DNA of 64,000 bases, taken from Pontibacter virosus (lineage in GTDB: Bacteria; Bacteroidota; Bacteroidia; Cytophagales; Hymenobacteraceae). Location: the NCBI RefSeq assembly GCF_003096355.1, contig NZ_QEKI01000018.1:1-64000 (forward strand), written 5' to 3'. The notes beneath the pieces were generated by a model. The model saw only the letters and a program-made list of their open reading frames with translations, was not told where the DNA came from and ran no database searches. Below are positions 25,128 to 33,423 of this stretch, one piece after another (the first letter of the stretch is position 1; every line of letters begins with the position of its first letter). A program made the translations under genes and the position numbers.

Positions 25128-25814
25128 ATGAAAACATGCTTAACACTTCTTTTGCCCGTGCTATTCTGTTTCTCAGCTATCGCGCAGCAAGAACCTTCGT
25201 ACATCGAGAAAGGAAAATTCACTTTAGGGCTTAACCTACAGACAGTCTCCTACCACATCTACTACAAAGAAGGCAAAACGCGGGGACCTGTCCGATCGGG
25301 TTATTTCACACCCATTTCTTTAAATACGGGCTATCAGCTTTCAGATAGGGCGAGTGTGCGGATAGGCCTTGGGTTTGGTGGAGACAGAGATAGGCTGACG
25401 GAGCAAATACAGGATGTCGAGTACAAGCATGATTCAAGAACTTTTGCCCTCGTAAGCTCGCTTTCCTTTTACCATACCTTCCTTAACCTGTACAGGAAAC
25501 TGCCGATCTACGGTACTGTCTCGGTTGTGCCGGCCTATGGCTTCACAAGTCTGCAGGCCACCCATAACGGCGCAAATAGCCCTGTTTCGCATACTGTTAA
25601 AGAGAATGGCCTCAATGTGTTTGCCATGGCGGGAGTGGGTTTTAACTACCAGATCAGTAACAGGCTATACGGGAATATGGCATACTTCTTTTACAAGAAG
25701 AACCTGTCCGGCATGAATTCGTCACATTATGATTGGGACCAAGGGTATGGCTTGAGGAGTATCACCAAGTCATTTGAGCTTGGAGTGAATTATAAACTTG
25801 GTGTGGAAAAATAA
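25128..25814 (+). CDS. Outer-membrane barrel protein, triplet member 2
   Basis: A 228-residue paralogue with signal peptide VLFCFSAIAQQE. It keeps the YHIYYKEGK motif, SGYFTPISLNTGYQLSDRASVRIGLGFGG, YGTVSVVPAYG, VFAMAGVGFNYQISNRLYG and the final YDWDQGYG...ELGVNYKLG. It starts 12 bases after member 1 and ends 10 bases before the ATG of member 3. Divergence between members is clear at protein level, so the duplication is not very recent. Confidence 0.82.
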   Translation: MKTCLTLLLPVLFCFSAIAQQEPSYIEKGKFTLGLNLQTVSYHIYYKEGKTRGPVRSGYFTPISLNTGYQLSDRASVRIGLGFGGDRDRLTEQIQDVEYKHDSRTFALVSSLSFYHTFLNLYRKLPIYGTVSVVPAYGFTSLQATHNGANSPVSHTVKENGLNVFAMAGVGFNYQISNRLYGNMAYFFYKKNLSGMNSSHYDWDQGYGLRSITKSFELGVNYKLGVEK

Positions 25815-25824
25815 TCAGCTCCTG

Positions 25825-26523
25825 ATGAAAACATACTTGACTTTATTCGCGCTATACCTAACCCTTTCCTTTCCGGCCATAGCTAGTGATGACGACACGG
25901 CTAAAGTGAGCGAAAGCAAATTTTACACAGGTATAGGATTAACCACCATCACCTACCACATCTATTACAAAGATTCCTCACCAGCGAGGCACTTGACGTC
26001 GGGCTATTTCACCCCCGTTACTTTGCTTGTCGGGTATAAAGTTAATGATAGGGTTCGTTTACAAACAGGAGTAGGCTATGGGGGCAGTAGCGATAAAGCG
26101 GAGTGGTCGCGTAATCATCAGGCTACAGATACGGTAAGGTATAGAGCTGCTTCCCGCACCAAGGTGTTGTCTATACCTGTCACGGTTCAGGCAGACCTTT
26201 TCAAAGCTTTCAGGCGTGTTCCTTTGTATGGTACGGTGTCAGCTATAACAGCCTACGGGAACACCAAAAGCAGCTTGACGGAAACACTGCATGGAGTGCC
26301 CGTCACAGTTTACACAAAGGATAGGGGAGTGAATGTTTTCCTGATGGCGGGCTTAGGAACAAATTTTAAAATAAGTAATCAGTTTAGAGGCTATACAGAG
26401 CTATATCTTCTCAAAAGGAACCTGACAGGCAACAACGATTTTGATTATGACTGGGAAGCTTACTCTCCCTGGGGCCGTCGCCTCTTTAAATCGTTTGCTT
26501 TTGGGGTGAATTATCAGCTTTAG
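25825..26523 (+). CDS. Outer-membrane barrel protein, triplet member 3
   Basis: A 232-residue paralogue. The ATG at 25825 gives a proper signal peptide (TLFALYLTLSFPAIASDDD); an upstream start would add unlike sequence. YHIYYKDSS, SGYFTPVTLLVGYKVNDRVRLQTGVGYGG, YGTVSAITAYG, VFLMAGLGTNFKISNQFRG and YDWEAYSPWGRR followed by FAFGVNYQL mark the family. It has a short insertion near residue 90 compared with member 2. A terminator follows. Confidence 0.82.
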   Translation: MKTYLTLFALYLTLSFPAIASDDDTAKVSESKFYTGIGLTTITYHIYYKDSSPARHLTSGYFTPVTLLVGYKVNDRVRLQTGVGYGGSSDKAEWSRNHQATDTVRYRAASRTKVLSIPVTVQADLFKAFRRVPLYGTVSAITAYGNTKSSLTETLHGVPVTVYTKDRGVNVFLMAGLGTNFKISNQFRGYTELYLLKRNLTGNNDFDYDWEAYSPWGRRLFKSFAFGVNYQL

Positions 26524-26543
26524 CTGAGGCAGGCCCTCTTATC

Positions 26544-26573
26544 AAAAACCACAGCTCCTATTCCTGTGGTTTC
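26544..26573 (+). terminator. Terminator after the barrel triplet
   Basis: A 9-bp perfect stem (26546-26554 with 26564-26572). Its arm sequence resembles the purM terminator stem. The T-run is short. Confidence 0.65.
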
Positions 26574-26693
26574 TCGTTAATACCTATACCTGCAAACCAA
26601 AGAATCCCCGCAGACAAAGCCCGCTCTTCTTTAGTTCCACAAACTGGCACAATAATTGGCTTGGCTGAAGTATACGCTAAAACCTATACTGCC

Positions 26694-27425
26694 ATGAAAA
26701 AGCTTCTACTCCCGCTTCTGTTTGTGCTGCTGGCGTTGCCGGCTTTCGCACAACCCACTGTTGTGACCTTTACTACCCACCGGGGCGAACTGTTCCAGAT
26801 GGCGCTGGATGGGCGCCTGATCAACCGAACGGCTTCCAACTTTGTGCGCATCACGCACCTGCGGCCCGGCAACCACTATGTAGAGTTCCGGATCAGAGGC
26901 CGCCATGGCATTTACAGAACAGGTATAAACGTGCTGGCCCGCGCCGGATACGAAACGAATTATTCTGTGCGGGTATCGGGTAGAAAAGTAGCCCTGCATG
27001 TGATCAGCGAAATACCGCTGGGCCCGCCACCGGTAGTGGTCGTGCCGCCGCGCTACCCCGACCGCTACGAGCCTGCTCCGCCACGCTATGAGCCAGTGCC
27101 GCCGCGCTACGAAGAATCAACCGGTGCCTGCCGCAACCTGCTCGACCGCTATGACGTGGATCGCCTCATCGACGCCATGAAAGGCCGCGACTTCGAGAGC
27201 ACCCGCCTCACTATTGCCCGCGAGGCAGTGCGCAACAGCAGCATCCTGTCAGAGGACCTGCGCAATGTACTGTTGCAATTTGAGTTCGAAAGCACCCGAC
27301 TGGAGTTTGCCAAGTTCGCCTACGGCAGCGTGTGCGACAAAGAGCGCTTCTACTACATCTACGACATTTTCAAGTTCGATCACCACGTGCGGGAACTGGA
27401 GGAATATACCAGCCGGAGAAGGTGA
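26694..27425 (+). CDS. DUF4476-domain secreted protein
   Basis: A 243-residue exported protein. A signal peptide (LLLPLLFVLLALPAFAQP) is followed by a beta-rich domain with FVRITHLRPGNHYVEFRIRG (about 45-110). A proline/tyrosine-rich linker follows (PPRYPDRYEPAPPRYEP), and then a helical DUF4476 domain (about 150-240) with two related repeats (MKGRDFESTRLTIAREAV and FEFESTRLEFAKFAYG). The ATG at 26694 is chosen for the signal peptide. Function is unknown. It is a single gene. Confidence 0.85.
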   Translation: MKKLLLPLLFVLLALPAFAQPTVVTFTTHRGELFQMALDGRLINRTASNFVRITHLRPGNHYVEFRIRGRHGIYRTGINVLARAGYETNYSVRVSGRKVALHVISEIPLGPPPVVVVPPRYPDRYEPAPPRYEPVPPRYEESTGACRNLLDRYDVDRLIDAMKGRDFESTRLTIAREAVRNSSILSEDLRNVLLQFEFESTRLEFAKFAYGSVCDKERFYYIYDIFKFDHHVRELEEYTSRRR

Positions 27426-27465
27426 TTTAAGTTAAAAGGTTAGAAAGTTAGAAAGGTAAAAAGTG

Positions 27466-27500
27466 AAGAGCAGCGTAGGGTAATCCTGCGTTGCTCTTTT
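27466..27500 (+). terminator. Terminator after the DUF4476 gene
   Basis: A 14-bp stem with two G-T pairs (27466-27479 with 27485-27498) ends in a short T-run. Confidence 0.7.
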
Positions 27501-27609
27501 ATTAGGTATAGCAGGTGTTAAGGTATAGCAAGTAACAGGTATACCGAAGGGCCTTTTGTCCTTTGTCAAAAAATCCTTTGTCAAAAAGCCGTTTACATAA
27601 GGCACACGC

Positions 27610-28602
27610 CTAGGACTTGATCTTCTGAGGCAGGTAGCCGAAGTGTTTCTTGAAAGCCGCCGTGAAGTGGGCGGCGTACTTAAAGCCCAGGGCGCTGGCA
27701 ATGTCCCCTATTTTCTGATCACCTTCGAGCAGCATTTTGCGGGCCTGCTCCATGCGGTAATTGTTCAGGTAGCCAAACACTGTGGTGCCGAAAACCTGCT
27801 TGAAGTGCTTTTTGAGGTAGTACTCATTCGTGCCGACCATGTGGGCCAGGTCGATCAGCGAGCAGGGGCACTCCATGTTCTGAAGGATCAGGTCGCGGGC
27901 GTGGAGCATCTTTTCGATATCCGTCTGCTTTAGCCCGTTTGTGCTCGGCGCTTCATTCTGTTCGCATAACTCAAACTGTAGCATCAGCAGCTCAATCACC
28001 TTCGCCTGCACAAACATGCGCTTGCTGTAGCCTGTGTAGGTGCAGTTGAGCAACTCGTGCAGCACCGCTGTGATCTTGGGCGTAATGGGCAAATTCCCTT
28101 TTCTAAGCCGTGCGGGCTTGCCTGCCAGGATATGCTCCCGCAACTCTGAAAAAGGGCTTCCTGCTTCAGGGAGATAGTGCAGCAGAAAGTCCGAGGGGAT
28201 GTATATTGTCATCATCTCCACCTGCGGGTCGGGCTTTATCTCTTGCTGTGCCTGGGCGTCGGAGAAGAACAGGAGGTTGTGCTGGTGGGCGTCAAAGCTG
28301 GCAAATGGCTTCGGGCTATCCCCGACTCTAAAAGAGCTCTTTCCCCGCATCGAAAAGTATAGCTGTGCAAAGTCCTCGCTGTTAAAGCACCCTACCATCT
28401 TCTTTGTGGACAGGCTAATAGCGGTATGGCTGAAGTGAATTTCGCCGGATGGAAAGCGCATGTTGGCCTCGGCGGTAGCACGTGCATCCTGGCCCTGGCA
28501 GGCGCAGAAGGTGGGCCGGTTCTGCTCAACCAGCTGCTGGCTGGTGCAGTCCCGCTCACTGATTCCCGGTTCGCTCACGTCTTGCTCCATGTTTTCCCTC
28601 AT
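27610..28602 (-). CDS. AraC-family regulator (PchR-like)
   Basis: A 330-residue regulator. The N-terminal 200 residues resemble PchR-type ligand-binding regions (FAQLYFSMRGKSSFRVG, LLFFSDAQAQQE). The C-terminal AraC domain (about 225-328) includes SLIDLAHMVGTNEYYLKKHFKQVFGTTVFGY and KIGDIASALGFKYAAHFTAAFKKHFG. It is divergent from the SusC-like receptor gene, so it is the likely regulator of that locus. In the PchR group, ferric siderophores act as the inducer; that is known for relatives only. Confidence 0.92.
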   Translation of the reverse strand: MRENMEQDVSEPGISERDCTSQQLVEQNRPTFCACQGQDARATAEANMRFPSGEIHFSHTAISLSTKKMVGCFNSEDFAQLYFSMRGKSSFRVGDSPKPFASFDAHQHNLLFFSDAQAQQEIKPDPQVEMMTIYIPSDFLLHYLPEAGSPFSELREHILAGKPARLRKGNLPITPKITAVLHELLNCTYTGYSKRMFVQAKVIELLMLQFELCEQNEAPSTNGLKQTDIEKMLHARDLILQNMECPCSLIDLAHMVGTNEYYLKKHFKQVFGTTVFGYLNNYRMEQARKMLLEGDQKIGDIASALGFKYAAHFTAAFKKHFGYLPQKIKS

Positions 28603-28650
28603 TTGATAAAAGTATTCCCTTACCCGTTACTGAAATAGCTTTGTAAGCTA

Positions 28651-28658
28651 TACTTTTG
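28651..28658 (+). promoter_or_regulatory. Candidate -7 element for the SusC-like operon
   Basis: TACTTTTG matches TAnnTTTG. It lies in the divergent AraC/SusC spacer, about 107 bases before the receptor ATG, leaving a long leader. The leader can form a hairpin (28709-28716 with 28729-28736). Confidence 0.42.
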
Positions 28659-28764
28659 CGCAAGTTAAGTTTATTTAGACTATATCTAAATAGCATGCAA
28701 GATAAAAAAAGGCAATGCCTTCTTCAGAATTGCCTTGAAGCCAAATACTATACCTTATAAAGAT

Positions 28765-31700
28765 ATGTTCAAACATTTACTGGCGTCGGCTTTCCTTATG
28801 CTTATGGCGCTTGGAGTTTCAGCGCAGGACCTGGCTGTTACGGGGCAGGTGATAGAGCAGACTACTGGCACGGCACTACCCGGTGTTACGGTCAGAGTAA
28901 AAGAAACAAACAACGGCACTACAACAAACCCGGACGGTGCTTTTCAGATTCGTGCAAAAGAGGGGGAGGTGCTGGTTTTCTCATACATCGGCTATGCCTC
29001 TCAGGAAGTGCCGGTAAACGGAAACGCTGGCTCATTGCAAGTGGAGCTTCAGCCCGGCAATACACAGCTATCCGAAGTGGTGGTAACAGGCGCACTCGGT
29101 ATTAAGCGGCCCGCCCGCGAACTGGGAACAGCCAGTGCCCAGCTTAACACCGCCGAACTGAACCAGGGCAAAGTGGTGAACCCTGTTCTTGGGCTGGCCA
29201 GCAAGGTGTCGGGCCTACGCATCAACATGTTCGACAGCAAGGTAGACCCGGATGTGCAGGTGAACCTGCGCGGCATACGCTCCCACACCGGCAACAACGC
29301 CCCGCTTTACGTGGTGGACGGTGTGCCTATACCTGACATCAACCGCCTCAACCCGAACGATATCGAAAGCATCAACGTGCTGAAAGGCGCCAACGCCGCG
29401 GCTGTGTATGGTTCTGACGGTGTGAACGGTGTGCTAATGATCACAACAAAGAAAGGCCGTGCAGGAGCGCAGCGCATCAACTTCTCGAACACAACTACTT
29501 TTGATAAAATAAGCCGCCTGCCGGAGCAGCAGACAGAGTTCGGGCAGGGACTGAACGGCGTATACGACCCGCTGCAGTACCAGTCGTGGGGACCGCGCTT
29601 TGACGAGGAGGTGCGCCCGGTGGGACCTGTGCTGCCCGACGGCAGCCAGTGGCAACTGCCCTACAGCCCGCACCCGGACGGCAGAAAAGCGTTCTTCAAC
29701 ACCGGCTTCACCACCCAGAACGACCTGAACTTTTCAGGTGGCGACGAGAAATCGACTTACTATTTCTCGCTGCAGGATGTGGTGACCAAAGGCATCATTG
29801 AGGGCGACAAAAACAGACGTTCCGGTGCCCGTTTCAATGGCTCCCGTTCGTTCGGCAAACTGAGCACCAGCTATAACCTCAACTACGTGTTCAACAAAAG
29901 CGACGTGACGCAGAGCGAGCCTTGGTCCACGGTATACCGCCTGCCGGTCAGCCTGCCTTTTGCCGACCTGAAAGACTGGGAAAACACGCCGCATGCCAAC
30001 CCGAACTACTGGTTCAGCACCAACCAGCCCAACCCATACTTCAACGCCGACAACCAGCGCACGGTAAACGAGCAGCAAACCCTGACCGGAAACATCGAGC
30101 TCAACTACGAGATCGCTCCCTGGATAAACGCCATCTACCGCCTTGGCCTTTACAGCCGCAACACCGACACGCGCACCACCGTGGGTAAGTTTACTTACAC
30201 CACGCCGGGCCGCACCAATATCCCGGGCAGCGTGAACGACGCGACCAACAACTTCCGCCGCATCAACAGCGACTTCATCCTGGACATGCACAAGGACTTC
30301 GGTAAGTTCAGCACACGCCTGTTGCTGGGCAACAACCTGCGCACCGACGACAGCAAGACAACCAACCTGAGCGCCTCGGCGCTGGTAGTGCCCGGCCTGT
30401 TTAACCAGGACAACCGCCTGGGGCAGTTGGGTGGTCAGTCCGCTATCAGACAGAGAAGACAGGTGGCGGTGTTCGGGGAACTGACAGCCGGCTACAACAA
30501 CTACCTGTTCCTGACCTTTACCGGTCGCCAAGAGGCCGTGTCGGTGCTGAGTCCGGAGAACCGCAGCTACTTTTACCCAGGCGTGAGTTCGTCTTTCGTG
30601 TTCAGCGATGCCATCGATGCCCTGAAAAACAACAGTACCCTGTCTTACGGTAAGGTATACGCTTCCTACAACAAGACCGGCAACGTGGTAGTGGAGCCTT
30701 ACCAACTGCAGAACGTGTATAGCCAGAGCAACGGCTTTCCTTACGGCAACCTGCCGGGCTTTAGCCTGGGCACCTCGGATGCCAACCCGAACCTGAAGCC
30801 TGAATTTGTGACCTCACTGGAGGTGGGTACGCAGCTGAGCTTCTTCCAGAACCGCCTGAACCTGGAAGCCGCCTACGTAGATGCCAAAACCACAGACGGT
30901 ACCATCCTGGCTGACATCTCTGCCGGTTCCGGCTTCACATCGGCTTGGGTTAATGCGTTTAAGGCGAGCAACAAGATCATTGAGTTGAACATCAACGGCG
31001 ATGTGATCCAGCGCGGCGACCTGGTGTGGAACGTGGGCGCGAACCTCACGCACATCAAGAGCAAAGTAGACGAGATCTACGGTGGTATCGATCAGCTGTT
31101 CCACTTCCGCCAGAATTACCTGATCGTGGGCAAGCCTTACAACAGCTACTTGTTCACCGATTACAAGCGCGATCCGCAAGGTCGGGTGATCGTGGACCCA
31201 AAAACTGGCAACCCGGTAAGTGGTTCTGAACTCTACTATGGCGGCACCGGCACACCGCCATATCAACTGGGCCTCAACACCTCACTGCACTACAAAGGCT
31301 TGCAACTGGGCGCGCAGTTTGATTGGCGCATGGGCGCCGTGGTATACACCGAGGCAGCAGCTCGTATGATTTCGGACGGTACCAGCCCGCTCACCACGCA
31401 GTATGGCCGAGAGCCGTTCGTGATCCCGAACTCCGTGATCGAGACTTCTCCGGGTGTGTTCACACCCAACACCGAGATACAGACCAAAGGCGACCGCAAC
31501 TACTTTGCGAACCACTATGCCACCGTGCAGTCGAACTACGCCGTGAGCGCCGACTTCTTCAAACTGCGAGAACTGAGCCTGAGCTATACCTTGCCAATGG
31601 AATGGCTGGATGGTCAGAACCTGGTGAAAGAGGCGACCATTGGCTTTGTGGGCCGCAACCTGTTCTCTATCTGGGCAAAAGATAACATTTACAACGATCC

Positions 31701-31800
31701 GGAGTTTGTGTACGCCGGCGGAAGCAGCGAGGGCTACATGAGTTGGAGACACCTGCCACCAACCCGTACGTTTGGTTTCAATGTAAATGTGGCATTCTAA
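28765..31800 (+). CDS. SusC/RagA-family TonB-linked outer-membrane receptor
   Basis: A 1011-residue receptor. Signal peptide (LMLMALGVSAQD); N-terminal carboxypeptidase-regulatory-like domain (about 20-105, TGQVIEQTTGTALPGVTVRV); TonB-linked motif LSEVVVTGALGIKR; plug with YVVDGVPIPDINRLNPNDIES and VLKGANAAAVYGSDGVNGV; then the 22-strand barrel ending FGFNVNVAF. The ATG at 28765 is used. A SusD-like lipoprotein gene follows directly. The PepSY gene and the PchR-like regulator next to it suggest import of an iron chelate rather than a glycan; this is inference. Confidence 0.95.
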   Translation: MFKHLLASAFLMLMALGVSAQDLAVTGQVIEQTTGTALPGVTVRVKETNNGTTTNPDGAFQIRAKEGEVLVFSYIGYASQEVPVNGNAGSLQVELQPGNTQLSEVVVTGALGIKRPARELGTASAQLNTAELNQGKVVNPVLGLASKVSGLRINMFDSKVDPDVQVNLRGIRSHTGNNAPLYVVDGVPIPDINRLNPNDIESINVLKGANAAAVYGSDGVNGVLMITTKKGRAGAQRINFSNTTTFDKISRLPEQQTEFGQGLNGVYDPLQYQSWGPRFDEEVRPVGPVLPDGSQWQLPYSPHPDGRKAFFNTGFTTQNDLNFSGGDEKSTYYFSLQDVVTKGIIEGDKNRRSGARFNGSRSFGKLSTSYNLNYVFNKSDVTQSEPWSTVYRLPVSLPFADLKDWENTPHANPNYWFSTNQPNPYFNADNQRTVNEQQTLTGNIELNYEIAPWINAIYRLGLYSRNTDTRTTVGKFTYTTPGRTNIPGSVNDATNNFRRINSDFILDMHKDFGKFSTRLLLGNNLRTDDSKTTNLSASALVVPGLFNQDNRLGQLGGQSAIRQRRQVAVFGELTAGYNNYLFLTFTGRQEAVSVLSPENRSYFYPGVSSSFVFSDAIDALKNNSTLSYGKVYASYNKTGNVVVEPYQLQNVYSQSNGFPYGNLPGFSLGTSDANPNLKPEFVTSLEVGTQLSFFQNRLNLEAAYVDAKTTDGTILADISAGSGFTSAWVNAFKASNKIIELNINGDVIQRGDLVWNVGANLTHIKSKVDEIYGGIDQLFHFRQNYLIVGKPYNSYLFTDYKRDPQGRVIVDPKTGNPVSGSELYYGGTGTPPYQLGLNTSLHYKGLQLGAQFDWRMGAVVYTEAAARMISDGTSPLTTQYGREPFVIPNSVIETSPGVFTPNTEIQTKGDRNYFANHYATVQSNYAVSADFFKLRELSLSYTLPMEWLDGQNLVKEATIGFVGRNLFSIWAKDNIYNDPEFVYAGGSSEGYMSWRHLPPTRTFGFNVNVAF

Positions 31801-31827
31801 ATAAGATCATTCTGCAGACTTAGCGAT

Positions 31828-33345
31828 ATGAAAAAGTTATTATCCCTTATCCTGATCGCACTGATAGGCACCGCTTTTACCGCCTGCGATAGCTTCCTGG
31901 ATACAAACGTGAACCCCAATGCGCCGACCGATGTGCCGGTAGAACAAAAATTACCTACTGCACTTGTCAAGACAGTGAACCTCGAAACGGGTGCTCTGAA
32001 CCAACTGGGCGCTGTGTGGGCAGGCTACTGGGCCAAAGCAACGGACGGCCCGGTAAACACCTCGCTTTTCAGACTGGAGGAAACCTATGGCGTAGAGGCC
32101 ATGTCATTTGACCGCGACGGTCGTCCGATCTGGGAAGACAGCTATACCACGCTGGTGAACTACAAAGACATCGAGAACAGCGCCTCCGCCACTGGCGACC
32201 TGGCTTATGTAGGTATAGCGAAGATCATGCAGGGCTGGCACTTTATGCGGCTTGTAGATCTTTACAACAACGTGCCTTTCTCAGATGCGCTGCAGGGCAG
32301 CAAAAACGTAACGCCGAAGTACGAAGACGGACAGGTGGTATATGACGGTGCTATCAATCTGATCACAGCAGGTATAGAGGACATCAAAGCAGCTCCTGCC
32401 TTGTCTAAAAAGCCGGTGACCGACGATGTGATTTTCAAAGGCAACCTGACACTCTGGATTAAGTTCGCCAATACCATTAAGCTGAGAGCTTTGCTTCGCC
32501 AGTCTGAAGCCGGAAGAGAAGGCTATATCAACGACGAGTTGGCCAAGATCAAGCAGGAGGGAAGCGGTTTTCTGGGTGCCGGTGAGAGTGCCCTGGTGAA
32601 TCCGGGCTACCAGATTACGGCCGGTCTGCAAAATCCTTTCTGGGATACCTACTACCGCAACCAGGCCGGAGCGCTTACCACGGGCTACAACACCCTGCGC
32701 CCCACGGCATACCTGGTGCAGCAGTACAAAGAGCGCAACGACCCGCGCCTGCCCAAACTCTACCGCAGCGTGAATGGTGACTACGTGGGCGTACCGCTTG
32801 GAGCAACCAGTGCTGACTTTACCATGGCAAAAACATCGGCTTTGCTGGGACCGAACGAGAACGGCAACCAACCGGCAGGCCTGTTGAAAAGTGCGCAACA
32901 ACCATCCGTATTGCTGTCTTCTTTCGAGAGCTTGTTTTTGCAGGCCGAGGCAGCCGAGCGAGGCTGGTTGAGCGGAGCAGAGCAACTTTATGAGGAGGCT
33001 ATCAAAGAGTCGTTCAAATACACGACGGTGCCGGCAGGAGAATTTGTGGCGTATAATGCGCAGCCATCTGTTAACTTTGCACTTGCCCCGAACAAAATAG
33101 AGCGCATCATCGAGCAGAAGTGGCTGGCGCTGAACAGCATCAGCAGCATCGAGGTCTGGAACGACTCCAGGAGATTGGGCTACCTGAGCAGGTTGCCACA
33201 GTCGCTGCAGAGCCCGTCGGCTGACCCGGATTTCAGGCCACGAAGATTGACTTACCGTCAGTCGGAGGTATACACCAACAGCGAAGAAGTAGCAAGGCAG
33301 GGGGCCATAGACCCATTCCGTTCGCGGGTGTTCTGGAACAAGTAA
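31828..33345 (+). CDS. SusD/RagB-like outer-membrane lipoprotein
   Basis: A 505-residue lipoprotein of the SusD-like 2 group. The lipobox ends AFTAC, with Cys20 lipidated. The sequence after it (DSFLDTNVNPNAPTDVPVEQKLPTALV) is typical of SusD-like proteins paired with SusC-like receptors. The C-terminal part has LLSSFESLFLQAEAAERGW, a family landmark. It would cap the receptor and hand ligand to it. It lies 27 bases after the receptor gene. Confidence 0.93.
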   Translation: MKKLLSLILIALIGTAFTACDSFLDTNVNPNAPTDVPVEQKLPTALVKTVNLETGALNQLGAVWAGYWAKATDGPVNTSLFRLEETYGVEAMSFDRDGRPIWEDSYTTLVNYKDIENSASATGDLAYVGIAKIMQGWHFMRLVDLYNNVPFSDALQGSKNVTPKYEDGQVVYDGAINLITAGIEDIKAAPALSKKPVTDDVIFKGNLTLWIKFANTIKLRALLRQSEAGREGYINDELAKIKQEGSGFLGAGESALVNPGYQITAGLQNPFWDTYYRNQAGALTTGYNTLRPTAYLVQQYKERNDPRLPKLYRSVNGDYVGVPLGATSADFTMAKTSALLGPNENGNQPAGLLKSAQQPSVLLSSFESLFLQAEAAERGWLSGAEQLYEEAIKESFKYTTVPAGEFVAYNAQPSVNFALAPNKIERIIEQKWLALNSISSIEVWNDSRRLGYLSRLPQSLQSPSADPDFRPRRLTYRQSEVYTNSEEVARQGAIDPFRSRVFWNK

Positions 33346-33370
33346 AAGAAAATAGTAATACAAAATACCT

Positions 33371-33402
33371 TCCCTTCCTTGCCGGCAAAAGCAAGGAAGG
33401 GA
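33371..33402 (+). promoter_or_regulatory. Intra-operon hairpin
   Basis: A 12-bp perfect stem (33371-33382 with 33391-33402) lies between the SusD-like and PepSY genes. It lacks a T-run, so it may set relative transcript levels rather than stop transcription. Confidence 0.5.
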
Positions 33403-33423
33403 TTTTAGCTAAACATCACCACC

